From Muricea muricata (lineage: Eukaryota > Cnidaria > Anthozoa > Malacalcyonacea > Plexauridae): 64,000 nt of DNA. How positions within the stretch are numbered: position 1 is the stretch's first letter; each line of letters begins with the position of its first letter. The DNA lies in NCBI GenBank assembly GCA_963855995.1, contig OY979717.1, positions 67,254,354 through 67,318,353 on the forward strand. The letters run 5' to 3'. A program made the translations under genes and the position numbers. The notes beneath the pieces are model-generated. The model ran no database searches, was not told the DNA's origin, and saw nothing but the letters and a program-made list of their open reading frames with translations. Positions 47,807 through 60,878 of this stretch are shown piece by piece.

Positions 47807-48635
47807 CAGTGCTTCCATAACGAAAATCGAGATTTCCCTTTTCGATGATGAAAATTTCCTGATATTTCCTGATTTTTTCTCCAGATTTCCTGATATTTCC
47901 TTAATGATTCTGGCACAAAAACCATTAAAACCAGTTTCATTCAATACAATTCATTTCGAATTTTATTCCCCCTTAAACGATTTAAAGACCTTTTTACATG
48001 ACTAAATTTTCTTAGAAAAATTTCACGTGTCCAAAGGATTTTTGATCATTTAAATTAGGGGTTTTTGACAAACTTACATTCAAAAGACATTTGACATATG
48101 AAATTGGCCAAAGAAAATTTGGCTGTGTAAAATGAGGTAAAGACTTTCAGTAAGTTTTGAAAGGAAATATCAATGACCAATGAAAATAAAGATCAAATTT
48201 ACAATAGTAAAAATAACGGTTCTCTCCCATATATCTTATTTATGGCGGTTTAAAACAGTTAAATTACCCTGGATAAACCACAATGCACCGCGATATGTTC
48301 AAAATTCAAGATGGCGTCGCCATTGTTGAAAAACTCAATTGTAAAATATAATTTAACACTGGTCAGCGGCAGTGAAGACACGCTAGTGCTAGTACGTAGT
48401 ATATAGCGTGAACCGATCACTGGACTGTATTGGTAATTTGTTTTGTTGTTAGTTATTACTACAAGAAAATCGAGAAAACTAATTCGTTTTTCAAGATTTT
48501 GTGATGTTTTAGTTGCAGCCGGATAATTTTGTCAATTTTCTGAGATTTCCTTAGATTTTTTTCTGTCCTGAGAATTTCCTTTTCAGCTCAGGATTTCCTG
48601 AGTATCAGGAAATTTCCTTAGAAATGGAAGCACTG
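47807..48635. mobile_element. hAT-like non-autonomous element, 829 bp, 8-bp TSD
   Basis: Inverted ends CAGTGCTTCCAT. Perfect 8-bp repeat TAGCTCAG flanks it (47799-47806, 48636-48643). Both sub-ends carry many TTTCCTGATATTTCC-like short repeats, possible transposase-binding sites. The CAGTG end and 8-bp TSD fit hAT. No gene inside. Confidence 0.85.
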
Positions 48636-48767
48636 TAGCTCAGTGAGCGAGAGCCATTGATATGTATAATACTGGATCGCGCATACATAATAAAATTTTG
48701 AAGTCATCGCCGCCATCTTGGTACTCCAGGTCCAGTGTTCTTTGCGGGTGTAAGAGTAATCTTTTAA

Positions 48768-51013
48768 CATAGATATAGTAGACCTAGATTGCTGACGTAT
48801 ACCTAGCGCGCGTGACCCCCAATAGAAGAATCCAAGATGGCGTCGCAACCGGGCAAAAAAACTAGTAATAGTATTACGAAAAACAGGTTTTTGGGCTTTT
48901 TTGATCGTTTAACTGCTGCGAATCACGTTCAACTGGACTTTTTTGAAAATAAGTCACTATTGCGGAGGTTTTGAACCTGAAATGAGACGAGTGGGCTAGA
49001 TTCTTACAAAATTATCGTTCGCTGAAGATTCCAAGGAGTGGACGTTTTGACCGGTTCCGTTAGTTTGCGTGGATTATTGCACTTTTAACACTTCGAATCA
49101 CGATCGATCGCGTATATTTAGGAAACGATGTTTATTATCTATGTTTTAATTGTGAAAAGGAAAGCGTTTGCCGAATTTTATGAAAAAATATCGTGGGTTA
49201 ATTTCCTCAGTATCAGCAGCTATACGCCGGCTATTATGACTGCACATCCACCTCCACCTGGAAGGTAGAATTTTGTTTGTTTGTTCATTATAGTTTTTAT
49301 GAGTTTATGGGAAATGATTGTTTGTGTAGAATCTGCTGACAAAGTAGCACAAATGTAAAAACAAATGATGTAAATAAGTATGAAAGAAACCCATGTTTCC
49401 AATTGGTTTCTATTGATTTATGATTATTGATATCAATACATATAATTTGTGTAAATCTGAGAAGCTAAGCATAGCTTTAGAGACTCATGATATTATTAAA
49501 GTGTACGTGAACATGCATGGGGCTTGATAACATGCGTGAATCAAATTAACATTTAATATACTTGAAGCAAAGATCTATTAAAATGTTAAATGACCAGGTT
49601 TTGTGTCATCAAAACTCAGAAAGTGTCTGGTATTATAAATTATAGATGTACAGCTTAATAAAGTTCAAAATACATATTGCTGGTTGCCAATGTGCTTCTG
49701 ATTTTGCTCAAAATCAATTACAATATTGAAATCTGCACATGAAAATCTCACCATTTGTCAACAAGCTGTGCCTGTGACAAATGTGTTGCAAAGATGAAAA
49801 CAAGTTGTGAAATGCTGTAATTTTTTAAAGCTCCTGTAAGCTTGTTAACAAGACATTTATAAATGCTTGTAAATGTGTGGGAATGTAAACACAGTTTTTG
49901 CAAAACATTATTATAAAATCAGATATTCTTTAGGATTGCTATAGAGATAATTAAGCAATATAACTTGCTACAGAGATAATTAAGCAATATAACTTGCTAC
50001 AGAGATAATTAAGTAATATTGACTTCTGCCTATAGGTATCAATTTTCATTTGTAATAAATATGACATCTCTGCAAGCCCAAAGCAGAACCCTGCATGTCC
50101 ATTATTACCTTATCCCAACTTAAAGTCAATCATGCTGCCTCCTGCAAAACTTGTAGTGTACCAGTACTGAAGGACTTTACGCAGATGTTAAATTTCATAT
50201 TTAATACTAAGCAAAAATCAAAATAACACTCAAAATCAAAATCACTAGAAGTAGTAATTTGTAAAAAAGTTAAATTTACTACAAGAACATACTAAACAAC
50301 CAGTTGTCTACTCCAGAAGTCTTTAAGGAACGATATTTGATACATGATAAACATCGTTTTCTAAATATATGCGATCGGTCGTGATTCGAAGTGTTAAAAG
50401 TCCAATAATCCACGCAAACTAACGAAACCGGTCAAACGTCCACTCCTTGAAATCTTTATCGAACGATAATTTTGTAAGAATCCAGCCCACTCTTCTCATT
50501 TTGCGCTCAAAACCTCCGCAATAGTGATCTATTTTCAAAAAAGTCCAGTTGAAGGTGATTCGCAGCAGTTAAACCATCAAAATAGCTCAAAAACCTGTTT
50601 TTTGTAATACAATTCCTAATGTTTTTGCCCGGTTGCGACGCCATCTTGGATTCTTCTATTGGGGGTCACGCGCGCTAGGTATACGTCAGCAATCTAGGTC
50701 TACTATATCCATAGATATATCAAATATTATCATATATCTATGGCGCGGCAGACAGGACAAATCGATGTTTTGTCGAATTGATGACCTTGAGCACCTTTAA
50801 TACGATGTTTTTGTATGTTTGATACGACTACTGAACACCTTTAATATGTTGAAACACCTTTGATTTGATGTCGTGCACCTTTGATTTGATGTCGTGCACC
50901 TTTGATTTGATGTTGCACCTTTGATTTGATGTTGCACCCATTGACATAAATACACCTTTGATTTGATCACAGGCCAGCGATTCATCACAAATATGAGACA
51001 GCGGTGAGGTGTA
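48768..51013. repeat. Left terminal inverted repeat of the HECT/integrase element
   Basis: Order from the outside: block A (48768-about 49140), block B (to about 50340), an inverted and more diverged copy of A (about 50345-50708), a 34-bp CATAGATATATC palindrome (50709-50742) and block C (to 51013, ending GCGGTGAGGTGTA). The inverted A copy is missing from the right repeat. A 60-codon ORF (minus, 49220-49402) recurs with the same translation in the right repeat, so it is repeat sequence and not evidence of a gene. Confidence 0.85.
50854..50968. repeat. Subterminal tandem repeats, left
   Basis: Five to six copies of CACCTTTGATTTGATG with 1-6 bp spacers, in block C of the left TIR. The mirror array lies at 60928-61022. 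Subterminal repeats often bind transposase. Confidence 0.8.
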
Positions 51014-51123
51014 ACTGGTATATACTTGATGTTACTTGATGTAAATCACTGTACATCTTGAATTTCTTATTTTCTTTGGTTCTTCCCGCGTTTTATATTT
51101 GCAAATAAAAATCAAAACTCACG

Positions 51124-54100
51124 ATGGCGTCGTCCTCGTTCTCAAATCAAACAGAAAACGCAAAAGAAATTCTTGAGAAGTGTGCCAAAAATATACTGCG
51201 ATGTATTGAAGGTATTACCTGTACTTTTCATTAACTTTTATTGTTAACAATTTTTTTCAAATTTGCATAAATTCTTGAATATATTAATATAAATGATAAA
51301 AGTTTTACTTTATTTATACTTTAATATTTGGTTGACGTTACATTTTTTCTCTCCAATAAACAGGCTTAGGGGAAAGCAGTAACAGCAAGGAAAGTTCTGG
51401 TTAGTAATAGTTTCATGTTAAAGACTGCGATAAGTTTAGGGCAATTAGCAATTCTTAGCAAGTTCTTAGCAGTTGGCTTGAAAGTGGAGAATGTTGAGGG
51501 TCAACAAGGTCATTGAAAACAGTCATAATTTGAACGTTAATATTGAGCATAACTGCATTCAACAAATGTCCATCTCTACTCCTGACTTAACCATTGCCTA
51601 AAATTTACACAATGTTCAGTATTTTGTTTCACTTTGGTATCAAGCACATAGTGGCAAATTTGACATGACAAGTCCCAATTACTAACCATTGGTGGATCTA
51701 GAGCGTTAATTGAGGGGGTGCATATTCATATATTCAGGTTCTGTCCAACTAATTTCTTTTGAAATCAACCTTATTTTAAAGAAATTAGTCAGGCAGAACC
51801 TGAATATATGAATATACACCCCCTCAATTAATGCTCTAGATCTGCCCCTGTTACTAACTTAATTCAATAACCAGCTGCACATTTTATATGTGAACTTTTT
51901 CATGTTTCTTATGGCTGCTTTATGAGTCACATTTTGTGAAGTTTTTGTTGGAATTTGTGTTTAAATTTTATGACCAATCACTGTTTGACCAATTATTTTG
52001 TTACTTCAGGGAACAAAGACAATAGGAAAATCTGTTATATACAAAGTACATGTCAATTTACCATAGAGCAGGGGCGTGCTGTGTCTTCAAAATGAACGAC
52101 AAACGAGTGACCTCACGAAACCTCACAAATGACTCTGTAATAACAATAACTAACGAGATGCAAATATCTTCCAGTTGCCTAGGACATCATAACTTACTGT
52201 AGCTAGTGTATACAACTCTTGTAGTGCTTTCATGCAAGTTACTTTTATAAACTGTAATGTATTTAATTACTTTAATTTGGAGTTGACCTACAGTAAATGA
52301 AGGGGTCCATTATGCTAGGGGCCTACAACGAGTTCTCATTGTCTCGATCCTGGCCAGCATGCCCCTGCCTTAGAGAAAATTAATGAAAGCCCTAGGCTTG
52401 TAACATTGTTGCCTTATAGAAAACTATCGAAGAAATGAAGAAAAGGAAGAAATACATAATAGAGCTTGTCAAAGCGGTTAGTTCTCTTTAATAGTTCTGA
52501 TTAGCCATTTCCCAAAGTCCTGGGAAAATGGGCATATAAAGTCATGTATGGAGAAACAATAAATAGTGCAGGCTTAGCAGCATGCATCCTTTAAATTATT
52601 TACTTAATGTTAAAAGGATATATTTCACTTTCCTGTCATCTAAAAAGTTTATTTAATAGTAGATTCTTGTATGTTCACATCTTTCATGGCTGTAACCATG
52701 ATTTTTCTGCTCCAAACAATCTCAGTATGCACTGCTGTCTCTTTTAGAGAAAAGGCTAATTGCTGAATTGTTTTAGAATTTTTGAATATCCATTCCTTAT
52801 TTTTTAGAGCTATTAAATTTCTATTTATTTTTTAAAAAAATACTAAGTATAAAGTACCGTACAGTAAATTCTGTTTTGTTTATATACTACAGTACGGTAC
52901 TGGTACTTGGTTTCCCTTTCGACTTTGAAAAATTGATCAATGTTTGACCCAGTAATGTATTTTGAAATCATAAAGACAACTATTTAACTCTACAATTTAC
53001 CAACTTTTTTGTCAAAACCACTTATTTTCCGGTAAACCTGATTTGGAAAACTAATTAGCCGCATAACAAAAAGCATATTGGCACATGCAAGTATGGTATT
53101 GAAATAATATAAAGTGTTTTCAGCTAGAACTACTAATTGTGGTACACTGTGCTTGACTTTATCACAGAGAAACGTTCATTCAAATAGTTATAAATTAATC
53201 TTAATAGCAAAAGTGGCGTGGTTATAACCTTTTATAAATTTTTGTATAGTATATACAAATATATATGTTATAGCATTTCTATAGTATCTATTCTTATATG
53301 TCTTCTTTTTGACATTGATTATAGCATCGGCTAGGGGAGAGCTGAACCGTTTGTTCAACTTTGGTCCATCCACTTTACGTTCCAACTCTACTCCAAGTAA
53401 TCCAAGAAAGAGGAATCATCAGACTACCCTCAAGCTCCCAAATACCTGGACACATATTTTTGTGTGTCTTGGCAACGTTACTGATAATGAAACACCAAAC
53501 CAGAGGTACAAGAAGATGTTGCAAGATGCAGGTCTTGGAGAAAAGAAAATAATTTTTAAGAAAAATGGTTCCTGCTCTTATTTTCATGAAACACTACTGG
53601 AAAACTATCCTCGTCTTCGTGATGGAGGAGGATACGAGTTGTTGCGTACCCAACACCGCTCTACAACCAGACTTGAAATACTACACCTTAGACCAGCAGC
53701 TGGTTATAATGTCCTTCACTTAAAAGAGGCCATTGCATCTGCTAAAATTTATGTAAGACCATTACAAAAAGATCTTAATCTTGAACCCCTACCAGAGAAG
53801 CAAGTTCCACAAGTAAGTTTTTAGCTATGTGTAAAAATTCCTGCATTAAAACTATAAAATGATCTAAATTTTCTGTTTTTATTTCAACACTGACATTATA
53901 GGAAAAAGATTTTGGGCCAACTGAAAAATGTATTGATTGTCAGGAAGAAGTGCCCTTGATTTCCTTTCGTGAGCACATGGCAAACTGCACTGGCTCGTCA
54001 AGCAAGTTTTTTGTGTCCAACTGTGATATAAGTGATGAATGTAGTGAAAGTGAAAATTTACCACTTACTGCTGGCACAAGTTCAGATTGTGAGATATCCA

Positions 54101-55998
54101 TGCCAAAGAGTTCCTCGACCAGTGTTTTAAACGAAACTACGTCACCAAAGATAAATTTTTCAGGTCAAGTATATTTCTTCTTTTGATATCTACAGTACAA
54201 GGGTGTCCATATTTAACATATATTATTTACAGCTGCAGTAAATTACCTATATTATACTGTGTTCCTTCGTAATTGCGTATTTCTTCTTGGCTTTTTCTTA
54301 AAAAGTATTCTTGCTTTTTATTTAGGTTCATTACACATTTTAAAAGAAATATTCCCCAGTGCAACTGATGATCAACTCAAAGTTGCATTGGAAGATAACC
54401 TTAATAATGTCGATTTTGCTGTCGATGAACTCTTGAACGAAACAAAAGGTAAATGTTGGCAAAATGCCTTGTCTTTCTAGGTTTTATTTAGGATCCAAGG
54501 AGTGCGTAAGTGATGGGGATTTTTTCTCATTTAAGATGATGATATTGAAAAAGTGGAAACTACCGGTACCAGAAGCATGAAAGACCTGCTCCGTTCAATT
54601 GTTCCCAGTAGTGGAAAATCCCCACAACGACTGACAGTCAGCAGAGACCACCTTTTTAATGATAGTATAGCGTTTTTCAAAAAACGCGATTTTGACGTCC
54701 TTAGTCCAGTCAGGGTTGTGTTCGAGGGTGAGCCAGTTGTAGATGGGGGCGGTCCAAGAAGGGAATACTTCAGTCTTCTACTGCATTGCATTGTCTCACC
54801 ATCGTCACCATGCCGACTCTTTGAAGGGCGCTCCTCATTCATACTCCCAATGCATAACGTTGATGCAATTAGAGCTGGTTTGTTTAAAGTGGCAGGTCGA
54901 ATGATAATGGCAAGTATAGTTAATGGTGGACCAGGATTTCCCCATTTCCCATCCATCTTGTACGATTACCTTATTTCATCTGCTGGTGAAACAGAGCAAT
55001 TATTATCGACAATAACTAAAGATGATGTTGTTGACTTTACTGTATTAGAGGCAATTCAAAAGGTATATACATTTTTGACAGCATGTAGACAATGTTCAAT
55101 CATAATTCTTTGTATATTATGCAATAACACGCATGGTGAGGTAAGCTGTGTGATATATATTTTGTTGTAGTGCTCTTTATACGAGTTTTTTTTTAACATT
55201 CCCGTTCTTGATTACGTATTGTAATTAACATTTCTTTAGATTGATGATGCCATGACAGACAGTGACATTCGACAAGTCTCGTGTGAAGTTCGTGAGATAC
55301 TTGTTGAGTCTGGCTATACCAGAGTGTTAAATTTATCCAACAAGTTAGATGCAATAACTACAATGTGCGTCCATTCAGTCATATTTTCACGAAATGCTGC
55401 CATTCACCAACTTGCCTTCGGATTGAAGCCTATCTTGGATATAGCACGAAAGTATCCAGAAGAATTGAAAGTTTTATTCGTCAATAAGGAGGGAAACAAT
55501 GACATTGACGCAGATAAATTCAAGTCCTTGCTGGAGTTCGAAGATGTAGAAGTTGGATTGAAAGACATGTTTTTGAAGTATATAGACACAGAAGGTAATT
55601 TGCTTGCCATATACACACCTAACACACGTACATCTTTTTTTTTTATTCGTAAGCGTTCCAAAGTCGTAACGTGAATAAAAATCTGAATAAATTTTTTCCT
55701 AACAGTTAGACATTTACTTGATCTGTGCACATTTTTACTTGAATATTCAAAATTTTTAGTTGACAAGCTACCAGATTTGCTGATGTTTGCCACAGGAACC
55801 AAACAAATTCCGCCACTTGGCTTTCACGATCCTTGCAAGATAACTGTCTTACAGTTAGATTCTATGTGTGGAAATTTGCCAAATTCAAATACCTGTCCAC
55901 AAGAGCTCGAGTTACCACTTCATGAAAGTTACGATGATTTTAAAAAAAGCATCGATTGTGCTTTATCAAATCAAAGCAGTGGGTTTGGAATTATTTAA
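51124..55998 (+). CDS. HECT-type E3 ubiquitin ligase carried by the transposon
   Basis: Nine exons by eye: 51124-51211, 51364-51399, 52420-52476, 53325-53812, 53902-54163, 54326-54448, 54536-55062, 55240-55594, 55706-55998. All phases match and give 742 residues without a stop. Start MASSSFSNQTENAKEILEKC. A middle region (TWTHIFVCLGNV, about residues 85-215) has no named domain. C233, C236, H248 and C252 form a C2HC finger-like motif. Residues 311-348 (LKEIFPSATDDQLKVALEDN) look like a CUE/UBA ubiquitin-binding helix bundle. From about residue 390 comes the HECT domain, with FEGEPVVDGGGPRREYF, MFATGTKQIPPLGF and the active Cys at 709 (NTCPQELELP). HECT ligases pass ubiquitin from E2 to substrate via that Cys. 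The donor after exon 5 (GTCAAG) is weak. Targets unknown; the nearest annotated relatives I recall are G2E3-like proteins. Confidence 0.85.
51687..51850. mobile_element. hAT-like MITE in HECT gene intron, 8-bp TSD
   Basis: Hairpin-like element of 164 bp. The right end GATCTGCCCCTG and the left CATTGGTGGATC are imperfect inverted repeats that become strong inside (TCTAGAGC, AATTGAGGGGGTG). Perfect 8-bp repeat TTACTAAC flanks it (51679-51686, 51851-51858). Confidence 0.8.
52069..52367. mobile_element. hAT-like MITE in HECT gene intron, 8-bp TSD
   Basis: Inverted ends CAGGGGCGTGCTG. The flanks CCATAGAG (52061-52068) and CCTTAGAG (52368-52375) match at seven of eight positions. Same intron as the 164-bp element, about 50 bp upstream of exon 3. 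Confidence 0.75.
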
Positions 55999-56983
55999 TT
56001 ATGGCCTGTACTTATCAGATTGACCTGTTTCTGTTTTTGTACTAAAATAGTTCATGTTCAACTCTTTACAATTTTCCTATTGTAAGTTAATCAAGCAACA
56101 TTGACAATGATATATTTTGGGCACACTAATCATACAATGTAGCTACGTTTGGTTGCAATTTATTTTTCTTGTTGGATTTAAGGTGCTCATTCCCCTTCAA
56201 GTTTTTTTTTCATTTTTAATAGTACAGACTTGCATAGTCAGGTTTTGAAGAGCAGAGTGATAGAAATCAAAATCTAAAAAATTTTTTTGATCATTCATTA
56301 ATTAGTCTAATTATCCTATATGGCTGCCCACTAATTAGCCAAAAAATGGTGTCGCTTGAAACACAATAACTCAAACACAATTAATCAGAACAACATAAAT
56401 GGCATATATTTAAAAAGCTTACAACATGATCTAGTGTCTGATATTGTTTTTTTTTTCACTGTAAAAACATTTTTGCAAAAACTATGGCATAAAATTCAAA
56501 TACTGGCAATTTTAGTTGCCTAATTAGCTATGTAAAGCTAATTAATACATTTTTAATGAGGTATATTAAAAATAACAAAATGTCAGACACTAGAGAATGT
56601 TGATAGCTATGTGCATACCAAGTTTCAATCCTTTACATTTAATATTTATAATGTTATGGTGTCACAAAGATTTCATAATGCCACGAATTTGCAAAACTGA
56701 GAAAATACCCTCTAAAGTATTGTTCCATTTCAATAGTATCTAAAACCAACCTGCTCCATAGCATGTTTTCTCATGGAATAAACAGTTTTTCAGTCAAACA
56801 AACCACATTATCTTAAAGTAATGATACTTAAAATACTAAATATTGATTTAAAAATTTTTGATTTTTTTAAAAAAGTTCAGAATTTGAAGAAAAATGACCA
56901 CCTTAATCATATTTTTGTTATCCTTGGTGTAAACTGTGAAGCAGTACATGTACATACAAGTCCAGTTGTTTTATTTCAATTAA
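55999..56983. other. Gap between the convergent HECT and integrase genes
   Basis: Holds the 3' UTRs of both genes. AT-rich; no ORF or repeat recognised. Candidate poly(A) signals are too common in this composition to assign. Confidence 0.5.
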
Positions 56984-58706
56984 TTATATTAAATTTGCCT
57001 GTTGGAGAAACTCACGAGCACAAACGTATAGATCAATTCCATAACTGTCACTTACTGCAAGTGGTTGTACAAGGGAATTTAAATGCACACTCTGTTGCTC
57101 ATTGATGTCTATAATGGTACTCGGGACATCAACATGATCATATTCTTCACTGGCAGTTCTGTCAACCGGCAATGGGCCATCCCAATCAATCCCATAATGT
57201 ATTTCTTCTTCCTAGTGAATTGAAATAGAAAATGTGAGATGCAAGTGTAACATGTCAAATAGCAACATGCAAGAATAACTTATTGAACTTTCTTAACTTA
57301 TGGAACTCTCTTAAATTATGAGACATAGTTTTCCCAGCCAATTATAGAGATGTTTTGAAAATAAATACCTACCTGGCTAAGACTTTCAAATAACTCTGAT
57401 GCAATTATTGTGCCCGTACCACGTATGCTTAGCAACCCCTCTGTAAATTGTTGAAGCGGTGATAAGCTGCCACATGTACGCATTCCATGATGGTTCCATG
57501 CCTCTGTCCATATATCAATATGACGATTTATTCGTGGAATAAATACAAAGTGCAGCGCAAAAATGTCGACACTGTTTAATGGATCAAGAACACCACAATC
57601 TTCAAGGTGGTGAAATAAGGAATGATATAAAGACAACACACTTGTATAAACATCCCTCCACAGACGCTCAATACGTTGGTTGTGTGTACTACAACCAGTG
57701 ATTACACTTCCTCTTCCTGTGCCTCTATTAGGATGTGATAGCATATATGTAGCAACATCCACATTCTCACCTCCTTTATCTGTCCTTACTCTGGATGGGA
57801 GGCCAAACTTTGCAACAGCTTCTTCAAATAATTTGAGCACAGTAGCAGCCTTGTTGTTATTTGAACAATGCAAGAATACAATCAATCGAGAGTAACCATC
57901 GATTGCACCATGCACAACCATCCTCCACCTAAAATTATGGATTTGGCTTCATAAATAGGAAATAGCTATAAGCTGTGTGAGACTGTCATGTTAAATTTGA
58001 CTTGATTTAAATATTAACATACATACCGTATCAACTTGTGATTACCATCCAAGTGCCAGAGAGCCAAAGGGGAAGTTACATTGTAACTTCGCCGCTTAAT
58101 TGTGGCAAACCACCGCAATGACGAACCTAATGGATCACATCTTCTGAGGCTATCTCTGAGCCTGTGCTCCTTTACACAAATGCCCTGGCATTTTAACATA
58201 GCGAGTATTTGCCGATAACCAGACTGAGGGAACTGTCTATGCACCTCCGTCACAATTCTGTCCAGTTCTTGATCAGTTAGAACAGAAAATTGAATGCCCT
58301 CCAAATTATACTGGTTCATACGTCTACTAATAGTCCTCGCACAAACTCCTAGCATTCTTGATATCTGGGTTTTATTGAAACCGACTGACAAAAAATATTC
58401 CAGTTGTTCTCGATGAATAGCTAATTTAGGCCTTCCCAGAGGCAGAGGCGATGTCAAACTACAATGTGATTCACGGTTCAAAGATGCCAAACATGTTCCG
58501 AGTAAAGTTACTGTTTCTGCTAGAGCTGCGACGCAAGCATTAGATACCACACCACATTCATTTAAAATAAAAATAGAGCGATGAAAATCCTCTGTAGTAG
58601 ATATAAGACTCTGAATCACATCGTCACTTAAATCCGGTTCATTCGCTGCTTTCAAGAATTCAAGCCGAAGTTGATTCAAGTCGGCAATGACCGCAGGTAT
58701 ATTCAT
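56984..58706 (-). CDS. HTH plus DDE integrase-type transposase
   Basis: Three exons on the minus strand: 58706-58027, 57928-57373 and 57211-56984. Donors GTATGT and GTAGGT, acceptors ending in AG; phases match and give 487 residues with no stop. Residues 120-160 hold a helix-turn-helix ([20 protein letters not shown]), followed by a second HTH-like part ([20 protein letters not shown]), an order seen in IS3-type transposases. The catalytic core has D220 ([13 protein letters not shown]), D277 ([12 protein letters not shown]) and E314 ([12 protein letters not shown]): a D,D(36)E layout as in retroviral-type integrases. The start was chosen as the first Met of the open frame, which lies about 90 bp inside the insertion border at 58799. 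It probably binds the TIRs and moves the element. Superfamily not certain. Confidence 0.87.
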
Positions 58707-58799
58707 GACATAACCAAAATCTAATTTACATTTATCAGTTTAATTTAGCTGAAAAATTGTAGATTTACTTATTCTTGCTAAACAATGGCGGCGCCATAT

Positions 58800-60857
58800 C
58801 ACAGATCAGGTATAGACCAGATGTCTCACTTCCTATCTATTCCTAATGTTTTTGTGTCCGCGATTTTTCGGCTGATCACGAATTGCACACGCGAGATGAC
58901 GCAACCAGAGAGCACGAATTGCTCACGCAATGGCACTTGCCCAGTGAACTCAAATAAGACTGGAACGCTACGTGGAGCTGAAATTTTGAAGCCAAGATGG
59001 CGGAAATTGAAGCTCGTCTTGTAGGTATGATCCAGGCCCCTGCGCGGAAATATTACCGAATTCCGTATGAAAAACCGGCTTCATCTCATGTGAAAATTTC
59101 ATATTTTCGGCCGACTATTTTTTTTTAGTACGGCTTTCCCATGGCTCTAGAAATTATAGCAAGTGGTCTTTCAGAATAACCATATTTTAGAAGCAGTTCA
59201 TCATAAAAAGCAAAGTTATTTGGCGAATGAAATTCAAGTTCAGAAAAAACCCGTGGAGAAACAAAAGCAAACTTTTGTTTTTTTCGACCACATGTGAGGG
59301 ATTTGAACAAAACACAGAATAATATGGACTGCAGTTGGATTAATCTTACCTTTTCGTTCGGTTTTTAGCTTTTAGGTAGGGTATTTACCGTTAAAATCAG
59401 CATTTAGGTGCAAAAATTGAAAAACATCGATCGGAAAACTTTCGTCATTTTTCAGCTCCCGCGAAGCCCACGCAGAAAACACGCGTGTTTTATACCTACA
59501 AGACGGCCTTCAATTTCCGCCATCTTGGCTTCACCCAAAGCTCAGGCTATTTACCTGAAGGTATCGTTCCAGTCTTATTTGAGTTCACTGCACTTGCCAC
59601 GCTGACGTGCACTGCTTACGTGAGAGCACGAATTGGACACGCAACACCTCTGGCAAGTGTAATCCTAGGTAGCCCACTAATTGATGGTATATTTTTGGTT
59701 CAAAAAATGTGCATTTGTTCTTGTGTTACTCTTTCTACAACTTTATTGATGCGCGCGGTCCAGTTCAATGCGCGGTCAGCTTGTGATACATCAACGTTTA
59801 CATCATGTATATATATTTTCCCAAGGTTGGCAAGTAAATACCTAAATTGCACACGTAGCCCCGACGAAATGGTACAAAAACTACACAAATACGATTGAAA
59901 ACACAAAATAAACACTTCAAAAATAGACTCAGATAATTTTACTAAACTGCCAGCCACTTTTTTGGGCGAAAACAACAATGAAAATCGGGTAAAATTCGCA
60001 AAGTTTTTCAACATTTTGTTGAATTTTTCGCTGTGACTATGCGTGGTCCAGGTCGTCTGACATTATTTCAAACGGTTTTCCAGTTTAACTGACGACGACA
60101 AGATTTCATTGGCTTTCGAAATTTTTCCAGCTTTACATACCAATGAAATTTTGTCGTCGTCAGTTAAACGGGAAAACCGTTTGAAATAATGTCAGACGAC
60201 CTGGACCACGCATAGTCACAGCGAAAAATTCAACAAAATGTTGAAAAACGTTGCGAATTTTACCTGATTTTCATTGTTGTTTTCGCCCAAAAAAGTGGCT
60301 GGCAGTTTAGTAAAATTATCTGAGTCTATTTTTGAAGTGTTTATTTTGTGTTTTCAATCGTATTTGTGTAGTTTTTGTACCATTTCGTCGGGGCTACGTG
60401 CGCAATTTAAGCATTTACTTGCCAACCTTAGGAAAATATATATACATGATGTAAACGTTGATGTATCACAAGCTGACCGCTCGTTGAACTGGACCGCGTG
60501 CATCAATAAAGTTGTAGAAAGAGTAACACAAGAACAAATACACATTTTTTGAACCAAAAATATACCATCAATTAGTGGGCTACCTAGGGTGTAATGCACA
60601 TTTTTTATCAGAAAAAAGACAGGGAAGTGCAGAATTTTGGCAGTTAAACGGCGATTTTAGGCGCAACTACCTATTGATCTTTATTTTCTTGACGAATTTT
60701 ACTGATAAATGATACGCTGCTTCTTTTTAGCAAGAAAGATTCACGCCACGCGAGCAAATCTGACGCGAGCAAATCTGACGAAGGCTGACGCGAGCTCTTC
60801 AAAATCGCGGACATAAATTTTGCTTAGTGAGACATCTGGTTCTATACCTGATCTGTG
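58800..60857. mobile_element. 2-kb TIR element inserted upstream of the integrase gene, 7-bp TSD
   Basis: Inverted ends CACAGATCAGGTATAG with CCAGATGTCTCACT, followed by a GTCCGCGATTTT block about 50 bp inside. A perfect 7-bp repeat GCCATAT flanks it (58793-58799, 60858-60864). Within it, 58905-59030 and about 59490-59640 are inverted copies (CCAAGATGGCGGAAATTGAA), and a foldback element is nested at 59664-60588. A minus ORF at 59310-59125 (GRKKQKFAFVSPRVFSELEF) has no recognised domain. Confidence 0.8.
59664..60588. mobile_element. Perfectly folding 925-bp foldback element, 7-bp TSD
   Basis: Two arms of about 460 bp meet near 60126 with almost no loop. Ends CCTAGGTAGCCCACTAATTG. A perfect 7-bp repeat GTGTAAT flanks it (59657-59663, 60589-60595). 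Each arm encodes the same short ORF (SIFEVFILCFQSYLCSFCTI, RKIYIHDVNVDVSQADR) on opposite strands, with a few substitutions. The repeated ORF has no known domain. Confidence 0.85.
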
Positions 60858-60878
60858 GCCATATGTTAAATGTCCTGC

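Noticed and set aside
49220-49402. 60-codon ORF repeated at 62078-62260 as a conserved gene
   Set aside because: Same translation because it lies in the two TIR arms; the residues look random and the frame overlaps no conserved motif.
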